From positions 46,068 through 86,036 of the forward strand of contig JABURI010000262.1 in assembly GCA_014762755.1 (NCBI GenBank): a stretch of DNA of 39,969 bases, read 5' to 3'. The notes under the pieces were generated by a model. It was not told where the DNA came from. It did no database searches and saw only the letters and a program-made list of their open reading frames with translations. This document shows positions 34,088-39,969 of the stretch, one piece after another. The stretch is from Marinobacter sp. Lineage in GTDB: Bacteria > Pseudomonadota > Gammaproteobacteria > Pseudomonadales > Oleiphilaceae. The position numbers were made by a program, and so were the translations under genes. Position 1 is the first letter of the stretch. Every line of letters begins with the position of its first letter.

Positions 34088-34798
34088 CTACCCTCGACAC
34101 TGTTCCAAGATTTCTTTAATTCTGGCGCTCTCATCAGGCTTTGGCTGTAGTCGATATTTCAATACGATCCTCGTGAATCTCGCCGTATAGCCACACCGGC
34201 CCTCTGGCGGCAACCACTCGTCCGGCCCCTTATCGGACTTTGATCGGTTGAGGGAGGATTCTACGATAAGCACATTAGACGGATCGTTGGCAAAAGCCTC
34301 TCGTTTTTCAACGGACCATTCCGAGGCACCTCTTTGCCAACTCCATGAAAGCGGGACCAGGTGATCGGCATCTAGCTGGCGCGCATCCTGAATGACCTGA
34401 TTGGTGAACGGGCTTATCCAACGCCCAAACACGACAGTGCATTTGGATTCGTCCTTAAATCGAACTGGCGCGGTAGAGCGCTCTACCAAGAGTTCGTGGC
34501 GGGTATTTTGGCAATCACCATCGTCATCCGCCCACCCGTTTCCATAGTGAGCACGACTGTAAACCTGGGCTTTGATTTCTTCCGGAGTAGCACTGGCTCC
34601 CTTGGGCAGGCGACCACCAGACTGCGTACACGCCTTGAGGGTCCGGAATCCCTGGTAGTTTTTTACAACCTCGTACCAAGGGCTCTGTGGATCATGGCAA
34701 ATACCCGACCCGGACTTTTTGATCACATCGGCTGCCCCAACCAAGGGCAGAGCCGATAAAACTAAGATCAGTAGCCAGGCAGGTCGACACCCAATCAC
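34088..34798 (-). CDS. Secreted HNH-family nuclease, 236 aa
   Basis: A signal peptide (about 1-22, LLILVLSALPLVGA) precedes a domain with the HNH core DADHLVPLSWSW, then NVLIVESSLNRSKSDKGPDEW, as in the DUF1524/GmrSD-C-type HNH families. It has several Cys that could form disulfides in the periplasm. The start overlaps the kfrA stop by 4 nt, so a periplasmic nuclease is co-translated with a cytoplasmic DNA-binding protein. A role in limiting incoming DNA is possible. Confidence 0.75.
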   Translation of the reverse strand: MIGCRPAWLLILVLSALPLVGAADVIKKSGSGICHDPQSPWYEVVKNYQGFRTLKACTQSGGRLPKGASATPEEIKAQVYSRAHYGNGWADDDGDCQNTRHELLVERSTAPVRFKDESKCTVVFGRWISPFTNQVIQDARQLDADHLVPLSWSWQRGASEWSVEKREAFANDPSNVLIVESSLNRSKSDKGPDEWLPPEGRCGYTARFTRIVLKYRLQPKPDESARIKEILEQCRG

Positions 34799-35760
34799 GA
34801 TTTACCTCCCTTCTTTCTTGGATCCGAGGCCTTTTCTGGTGACCGAGATTCATTTCCTGGCTTTTGAGACTCTTGCACTTCCTCTTTGGTCTCTTTGTTC
34901 TGGGTTTCGTTGGCTGCCAGCCGGGTTTCCAGTTGGGTGACTAGTCTCTCGGCCTCCTTCTGGGCGGAGCGGGCTTCGTCACGCTCCTTCTTTCGTTCTT
35001 CCGATTGTGCGGCGATCGCTTTCTTTTCAGCCTCAAGCTCACGCAGCATCCCTTGAGCCTCCGACAACTGATGACTCAGCTTTGCTGCCTCTTCCTCACG
35101 GCTTTCTACTATCGTCGCCCAACCATCCCGCTGTTTTCGAAGATCAGCTTTGTCGCTCTCCAGGCTCTCATTAGCTTTTTTGAGACCTGCAACCTCACCC
35201 TTCAAATCACTGGCCTTTTCTTGCTCTTTGCTTAACTTCTGTTCCGAAACAGCAAGATCCTTTTCCAGCTTTACTAGTCTGTTGCCGAGCTCTTTCCGGT
35301 CATCATTGACTGACTGAAGCTCCTTTCTCGTGCTTTCAAGCGCTTCCTGAAGGCTTTGCACTTGCCCTTCTAGCTCGTCAAAGGCCGCTGTGGCATCAAT
35401 CAGCTCTGCTTCCGCGCTTTGTTGTTGCTCCTTGGCCGACTTCATGACATCGGCTACCCGGCGCTCTGCGGTTTTAACAGCACGGTTGTTAAGATTGATC
35501 GCAAGTGTTCTGACCTGATCCAGGAATGAGCTGGTCATTTCATTCAGTGCTTCTTCAACCTCAACGGGCAGATCCTGGACGGGCTCGCTTTCAACAACCT
35601 CCTGGCTCTGGCGGTAGTCCTCCCAAACCCTCACCAAGCGCGACGGGTTGCCGCCTCCGATTTCCTTCCTCAAGGCAAAACCCGTTACTCGCCGACCGGC
35701 GCCCAATAACCGCTTGGCCGCTTCGATGATTTGCTCGTCTTCAAATTCCGCAGGGCGCAT
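34795..35760 (-). CDS. kfrA: KfrA-like plasmid protein, 321 aa
   Basis: The N-terminus has the KfrA DNA-binding domain (QIIEAAKRLLGAGRRVTGFALRKEIGGG, about 9-36). The remainder is a very long coiled coil (residues 60-290), Glu/Lys/Gln-rich, as in KfrA of RK2, where the coil supports plasmid stability. The last 30 residues are charged and disordered. The ATG at 35760 lies downstream of an A-rich tract. It is known to bind and repress its own promoter in RK2. Confidence 0.85.
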   Translation of the reverse strand: MRPAEFEDEQIIEAAKRLLGAGRRVTGFALRKEIGGGNPSRLVRVWEDYRQSQEVVESEPVQDLPVEVEEALNEMTSSFLDQVRTLAINLNNRAVKTAERRVADVMKSAKEQQQSAEAELIDATAAFDELEGQVQSLQEALESTRKELQSVNDDRKELGNRLVKLEKDLAVSEQKLSKEQEKASDLKGEVAGLKKANESLESDKADLRKQRDGWATIVESREEEAAKLSHQLSEAQGMLRELEAEKKAIAAQSEERKKERDEARSAQKEAERLVTQLETRLAANETQNKETKEEVQESQKPGNESRSPEKASDPRKKGGKS

Positions 35761-36108
35761 ATGAACCTCGAACTAGTAGGGATATGCATCAAGTATAGCG
35801 CTTTATAAAAAATAAACAAACAAACAAAGAAACAAATAAAGAAATAAATTAAAGCCAAAAAGCCACGATGTTTTCGATGGAGCGCATCTTGGGCGCACAG
35901 ATCAATCCGCAGCAATCAAATTGAACGCAGCGCACTGCTTGTGTGCCTAAACGTCACACAGATTGATTTTTGAGCAAGGGCAGAGTAGAGTAATGATGCT
36001 GGCAACAGTTAGAGGAAACAGGCTGTATTTCGTCGCACGCACTTGCCAAACCCGGGCTTTAAAACAGGGTCGCCTGAGCCAGCCAACGATAAATACTAGG
36101 AGCCAATC
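35761..36108. promoter_or_regulatory. kfrA / tacA divergent promoter region with tetranucleotide tract
   Basis: At 35809-35852 the plus strand is a near-repeat of AAAC/AAAT/AAAG units (AACAAACAAACAAAGAAACA and so on), placed about 50-90 bp upstream of kfrA. No gene is seen. Further right, GTGTGCCTAAACGTCACAC at 35940-35958 is a short inverted repeat. AGGAG at 36100 is the ribosome binding site of tacA. Confidence 0.5.
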
Positions 36109-36432
36109 ATGACCAAGCTGGGAAACGGATCTGCTGATCCGCGCCTTGTTGCGCGAGTCAGTCCGGAGATCCAAAAACACATAGCGCAAGCGGCTGAGCT
36201 CAGTGGAGTGACCTTGTCACAATTTGTGATTGAGTCATCCATGGACAGGGCAGATAAGGTTATTGAACAGATGACACGCATCAAGGTGACCGTTGAGACC
36301 GGTAACCGAATGCTGAGTCTGATGGATCAAAGACCTCGGAAACCTAAGTCAAGCAAGCTCATTCAGGACGCGCTCGATTACAGGGAAACGATAGATGCGA
36401 GCGAAACTTACACCGATTCAGAAGAGGCATAA
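36109..36432 (+). CDS. tacA: TacA-like antitoxin (DUF1778, ribbon-helix-helix), 107 aa
   Basis: An RHH domain (PRLVARVSPEIQKHIAQAAE, LSGVTLSQFVIESSMDRA, about 10-45) is followed by a C-terminal toxin-binding tail. The start is preceded by AGGAG at five to six nt. Its end overlaps the acetyltransferase gene by 38 nt, as in many TA pairs. It should neutralise the toxin and repress the pair's promoter. The tail is longer than usual by about 20 residues. Confidence 0.8.
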   Translation: MTKLGNGSADPRLVARVSPEIQKHIAQAAELSGVTLSQFVIESSMDRADKVIEQMTRIKVTVETGNRMLSLMDQRPRKPKSSKLIQDALDYRETIDASETYTDSEEA

Positions 36433-36907
36433 CCGCAGAGATTTTGACTGCGGTAATGAACAACTGAATAACTATTTAGCTAACAGCGCGCGGTCATCCG
36501 ACTCCAAAAGGATGACAAGGACATTTGTCCTGGAAGATCCAAGAGACTCAAATAGGGTCATGGGTTTTGTGACGCTGACTCCCACCACAATCGACATTCC
36601 AGATGAGTGCTTTGCCGGTCGTAAACTTAAGAGTCCGGTACCCGCTCTGTTGCTCGCCAAAATGGCCGTGGATATCCGGTACAAGGGTCAGGGGTGCGGT
36701 AAACTTCTTTTTACCTACTCGATCATTACCGCAGCTGAGATTTCAGATGCCGTAGGTGGCGTAGGCTTGGTTATTGATGCCAAGGACCAGGATGCCAAAG
36801 CGTTTTACCTTGATAGGGCAGGTGACGACCTTGAGATCATCGATGAGACCGGCCTGAAGCTGTGGCTCCCGATAGGCGTATGCAACTTCATTGCAGGCAT
36901 CGCGTAG
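36395..36907 (+). CDS. tacT: TacT-like GNAT acetyltransferase toxin, 170 aa
   Basis: A GNAT fold with FDCGNEQLNNYL near the N-terminus (the F-x-C-G-x-x-x-L start of TacT/AtaT), the acetyl-CoA loop YKGQGCGKLLF, and AFYLDRAG, which carries the Tyr used in catalysis. Known members acetylate aminoacyl-tRNA and stop translation. It is encoded with its antitoxin, and both lie next to the origin, consistent with a plasmid-addiction role. Confidence 0.85.
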   Translation: MRAKLTPIQKRHNRRDFDCGNEQLNNYLANSARSSDSKRMTRTFVLEDPRDSNRVMGFVTLTPTTIDIPDECFAGRKLKSPVPALLLAKMAVDIRYKGQGCGKLLFTYSIITAAEISDAVGGVGLVIDAKDQDAKAFYLDRAGDDLEIIDETGLKLWLPIGVCNFIAGIA

Positions 36908-37167
36908 GTCGCTCGTCGCTTATCACTGGTCTGCAGACCGTATTGCCTTTAGAGAGAATCCATCTTTGAAAGGCAATGCGCTCCAGCTAACGGGGCCCTG
37001 GAGACCGGGGCAGCAGTTACAACGGCATCATCCAGGTTGCCGGTCACTGGTGTGCCTGTATCAGAGATAGAAGTCCATAAGCCATGTTTGCACTATTTCA
37101 TGTTTCTATAGTTATGTTTGTTTCGGAGCTGAAAAATAACGCCAAAACAACAAGGTAGAACGATTAG
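36908..37167. other. Non-coding stretch before the iterons
   Basis: No gene is seen. An AT-rich part (about 37085-37145, TTTGCACTATTTCATG...) borders the iteron array and may serve as the melting region of the origin. Confidence 0.4.
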
Positions 37168-37762
37168 GGCAACTCACATGAAGACTCAGCATCTTTGAGA
37201 CGGTCTAAGGCAACTCAATGACGGTAGAAAGCCACTCTCAAGAATTCTTAGAGCAACTTAAAGACGGTCACCCACAACCCAACGATGGTCAGGAAAAAAG
37301 CTACGTTTTCCACAAGTTGGCAGAGAACATTCACCAAGGGCAACCAGATGACGGCAGTCTTGAGGCCAGAAAACGCGGTCATTCGGCAACCTAAATGAAG
37401 TTTCTCGGGTTAAAAGGCAACTCAATGACGGGATCTTTCGTGTCAGAGCCGATATCCCTCTAACGCGGTGCCGATCGCAACCATCAAAAGCAACCGAATG
37501 ACGGTAAGAACCGCTTCACCAGGCCCCAATTAAAGGCAACCGAATGACGGGCGGCACGCCACTCAGGCCTCGATGCTGACTAAAAGCAACTCGATGACGG
37601 TTCGGCGGCCTCAAAAAATAGCTAAAGGCAACTTAATGACGGGCTCAACCAGGATTTCGGCAACCGAATGATGGTCATTTCAGGCCTTCACAATCAAAAT
37701 CCGATGAAGAATTGAGCAAATGGATGCTTGTGAGCCGGTAAAGGCAACCTTATGACGGCGAA
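37168..37762 (+). repeat. oriV: Plasmid origin: direct iteron array
   Basis: The unit AAAGGCAACYNAATGACGG occurs about 12-13 times, best copies at 37206, 37413, 37488, 37532, 37582, 37624 and 37740, with weaker ones at 37168, 37252, 37275, 37338, 37384 and 37658. Spacing is mostly 42-50 bp. It lies directly upstream of the Rep_3 gene, so it is the replication origin and incompatibility region. A DnaA-box-like TTTTCCACA is at 37307. Confidence 0.9.
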
Positions 37763-37828
37763 TTAGGCGTTAAACCGGCAAACTAGAGAGCTCATGACCA
37801 GTCCGGTCTACCAGGAATATCTAAACCA

Positions 37829-37872
37829 AACGTCATTTGGTTGCCCATGGCCGTCATTGGGTTGCCTTTTAC
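37829..37872 (-). promoter_or_regulatory. Inverted iterons: rep operator
   Basis: Two iteron copies run opposite to the array (CGTCATTTGGTTGCC and CCGTCATTGGGTTGCCTTT) just in front of repB. In Rep_3 plasmids such copies let RepB dimers repress their own gene. A weak promoter, TTGAAG (37903) to TATTTG (37926) with a 17-bp spacer, follows. Confidence 0.75.
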
Positions 37873-37965
37873 CATCCTGGAGTTGCTTCTTGCCCTTTGC
37901 CCTTGAAGCTTTTTCTGTTGGGTGATATTTGTTCGAACCATCAATTCACTTATTCGGGGTTCATC

Positions 37966-39144
37966 GTGGGACAAGCAGCTGAAGCTAATCACCAGCTCGA
38001 TTTAATTCCACTCAACGAAAACACCCCTAAGCTCCGGGTTGCGAAAGCCAACGCCTTGGTTGAGGCGCAATTTGAGCTAACCAGCCAAGAGCACAAACTT
38101 CTTTTGGTTGCCATGGCGCAGATCCGTAAAGATCAGACGCAGTTTCATGAGCAAGTCTTCCAGGTTCAGGATCTAGTAGCCCATTTGGAGCTCAATCCCA
38201 AAAACGCCTATCGAGATCTCCGCCGCATTTCTAAAGGCATTATGAGCAAGCAAGTCACTATCCGGAATGAAGACACCGGCGAATGGCGAATGTACCAATG
38301 GGTTTCCAAAGCTTATTGTGAGCGTGGATCATTCGGCATCAAATTTAGTGAAGAGCTCAAGCCTTTCCTGATCGGCCTGGTTGGCCGCTTCACACTTTAT
38401 GAGTTAGGTCGAATTCTGCGAATGAAATCGAATTACGCGATTCGACTCTATGAGTTATTTCAGCAGTACCGTAAGTTCGGCAACCGGACCGTTGGGCTTG
38501 ATCCTAAGCTCGCTGCTCGCAATGGTTGGGATAACTTCTCGAAGCTGATGGGCTACAACCCGGAAACATACGAAAGATTCGCCAATCTCAACCAGAAAGT
38601 TCTCCAGCCGGCTATTGCCCAGATTGAGCAATTTACTGAATTTAAAAAGGTCTACGTTAAAAAGATAAAGCACGGCCGTAAAACGGTTGCCCTTGAGTTC
38701 GAGTGGAAGACCATCGACACCTTGGAGGATCTTCCGAACCATCCGCTTTACTCGGATCTCAGAGCTCTCGGAGTAACCGATGCCTCCTGCAGAGAGATCT
38801 TCACCAAATATGATGAGGATCGAATCGTCAGCAATTTGGCACTGGCGAAAGCTCACCACAGGTCTCAAACACTCAGCAACCCCGCTGGATGGTTTGTAAC
38901 GGCAGTTCGAGAAAACTATGCAAATCCAGAACTACCACTGGATGCGATAGAACAGGAAACTAAGGCGGACGCCTCAAAACCAAGCACAAGCCATCCTTTA
39001 TTCCACGAGTGCGCTACTCCTGCCGAATTCCGTAATCTGGTTGCCGCAGAAAAGGATAGGGGAGAGCCTTTCTCCAGTTATTCGGAATTTCTGAATTATT
39101 CTGTTGCCCAACAGGTCGAAAAATTCCGATCTACAACCGATTGA
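37966..39144 (+). CDS. repB: Rep_3-family plasmid replication initiator, 392 aa
   Basis: The frame opens in the operator at 37837, but GTG at 37966 begins sensible sequence (MGQAAEANHQLDL...) after the promoter and is preferred. Motifs are LTSQEHKLLLVAMAQI, RDLRRISKGIMSKQV and the paired winged-helix pattern (RFTLYELGRILRMKSNYAIRLYELFQQYRKFG), as in RepB/RepA of iteron plasmids (pfam01051). It binds the iterons to start replication. The C-terminal 100 residues (after the second winged helix) form an extra helical domain. Confidence 0.88.
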   Translation: MGQAAEANHQLDLIPLNENTPKLRVAKANALVEAQFELTSQEHKLLLVAMAQIRKDQTQFHEQVFQVQDLVAHLELNPKNAYRDLRRISKGIMSKQVTIRNEDTGEWRMYQWVSKAYCERGSFGIKFSEELKPFLIGLVGRFTLYELGRILRMKSNYAIRLYELFQQYRKFGNRTVGLDPKLAARNGWDNFSKLMGYNPETYERFANLNQKVLQPAIAQIEQFTEFKKVYVKKIKHGRKTVALEFEWKTIDTLEDLPNHPLYSDLRALGVTDASCREIFTKYDEDRIVSNLALAKAHHRSQTLSNPAGWFVTAVRENYANPELPLDAIEQETKADASKPSTSHPLFHECATPAEFRNLVAAEKDRGEPFSSYSEFLNYSVAQQVEKFRSTTD

Positions 39145-39310
39145 ACGCTTTCCTACCTCTTTAGGCCACAAGCCCAGAACTCCGCTTCAGATTCCCTGCA
39201 TAAACCAAAGTCTGCCCAAACACGCCTGCCAGGTCTGCAGATACCAACTAAAATTACTAAGGTCCAATAAACAGGGTAATTGCGGAGCAGCTCCAGGGAG
39301 GATTTGAGCC

Positions 39311-39502
39311 ATGGCAAAAGAAAAGAAAACTATGCCCGGGCCTTTAGCAATCACGCTTTTCGTGATCGGTGGAATAGTTGGATTCCACCTCGGCGATCTA
39401 CTTAGTGACCACCGCGTCTGGGAGCAATATTTCTCCTGGGTCTTCGCCGGCGTTTTCGCTATCGGCTCCCCAGTAGTTGTCGCCGCTATCTTTTGGGACT
39501 GA
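39311..39502 (+). CDS. Small membrane protein, 63 aa
   Basis: A basic start (MAKEKKTM) is followed by two hydrophobic helices (GPLAITLFVIGGIVGFHLG and WVFAGVFAIGSPVVVAAIF). GGGAGG lies about nine nt upstream of the ATG at 39311. Function unknown. It follows repB by 166 bp. Confidence 0.7.
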   Translation: MAKEKKTMPGPLAITLFVIGGIVGFHLGDLLSDHRVWEQYFSWVFAGVFAIGSPVVVAAIFWD

Positions 39503-39775
39503 CCACCTATAACCCAATTTACAATTACGACTCCCAATAGTGAAGACTGGAGTACAAGAACAATAAACAAAGCTTAGGTTGTTAGCTGCCTACCGTTTAG
39601 CATACTACGCATAATAAACATTATGTTAAAGGGACTGTGGTGTACATTTTTGGTCATGAGTTGGGATTGGTCGCAAAGCGGATATTCAGACAGATAGACC
39701 AAGACTCTCCCTAGAAGAAATTCGGACTCTTTTTAGAAAGGTGCGCAGTAACGGGGTAGAACCCCTTTGTAGTGG
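39503..39775. other. Intergenic region up to the truncated IS
   Basis: No gene is seen. A copy of the dispersed word GGTCGCAAAGCGGATATTC lies at about 39668-39686. The end of the IS3-type element should lie near 39720-39776; TGTAGTGGTCAAC at 39768-39780 is a candidate terminal repeat. Confidence 0.4.
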
Positions 39776-39969
39776 TCAACTAATCCCGGACAGTATTTTA
39801 AGGTTTTCCTCTGCTGCAACGGGAGAAATGCCGCCGTTGAACGTATGAGGTCTTTGCTGGTTGTAGTAGTCCATCAGATAGCCACCAACATCTTTTTTGG
39901 CCTCAGGCAGATTTCGATATCCCAGGGCCGGTATCCATTCAGATTTCAGACTCCGGAACAGCCTCTCCA
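39776..39969 (-). CDS. IS3-family transposase OrfB, C-terminal part (cut by window edge)
   Basis: The minus strand reads ERLFRSLKSEWIPALGYRNL, then DYYNQQRPHTFNGGISPVAAE. This is the DDE-domain end of IS3 OrfB (with the catalytic Glu region upstream, outside the window). The frame stops at 39776. The element continues past the end of the window. Confidence 0.88.
   Translation of the reverse strand, partial: ERLFRSLKSEWIPALGYRNLPEAKKDVGGYLMDYYNQQRPHTFNGGISPVAAEENLKILSGIS

Overview
The window looks like a large plasmid (or a plasmid-derived contig) from a gammaproteobacterium. A Marinobacter/Alteromonadales-type marine host is the best guess, from the style of the proteins and intergenic repeats only. 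Plasmid signs are an iteron-type origin with a Rep_3 initiator, a parA-parB operon, KorA/KorB- and KfrA-like regulators, a toxin-antitoxin pair and many small plasmid-type hypothetical genes. I see no rRNA, tRNA, CRISPR array, relaxase or conjugation gene.

Layout. (1) 0-5.7 kb: plasmid genes, mostly on the minus strand: two small hypotheticals, a lipoprotein, a beta-helix/pentapeptide-like membrane protein and an orphan N6-adenine methyltransferase of the DUF4942 type. They are interspersed with copies of a 16-bp palindrome, GTTTCCGGCCGGAAAC. (2) 5.7-7.6 kb: a small positive-strand ORF, a LexA-like box and a large lipoprotein. (3) 7.97-14.24 kb: a phosphite-use cassette, ptxABCDE (ABC transporter, phosphite dehydrogenase, LysR regulator), lying between two 271-bp direct repeats. 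With it are a truncated group II intron reverse transcriptase, an IS3 OrfA remnant and the right end of a Tn3-family transposon with a 38-bp terminal repeat. Upstream of ptxA there is a triple Pho-box-like array with an 11-bp period. (4) 14.8-25 kb: a defence island with a single-polypeptide Type ISP-like restriction-modification enzyme, a serine resolvase, a BamE-like lipoprotein next to a two-module GIY-YIG-type protein, and a Gabija-like pair (OLD/TOPRIM ATPase plus compact UvrD-like helicase). (5) 25.2-29.2 kb: an IS110 remnant, a DUF1127-like small protein and a cluster of MocR-type regulator, methyltransferase, ABM-fold protein and methyltransferase, of unknown role. (6) 29.4-40 kb: plasmid backbone with a four-gene minus operon of small unknowns, parA-parB-orf137-korA-like, kfrA with a secreted HNH nuclease, a TacA/TacT-like toxin-antitoxin pair, the iteron origin, repB and the cut end of an IS3-family transposase.

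How it fits together. The palindrome occurs in the 0-5.7 kb block and again at 31.0 kb, but nowhere in the 5.8-29 kb block. This agrees with a backbone carrying one long accessory insertion that holds the ptx, defence and methyltransferase modules. The palindrome shares GTTT...AAAC ends with the RK2 KorA operator, and the window encodes KorA-like and KorB-like proteins. A plasmid-wide operator or centromere network is therefore the most testable new idea here. All functions are read from sequence motifs; no searches were run.
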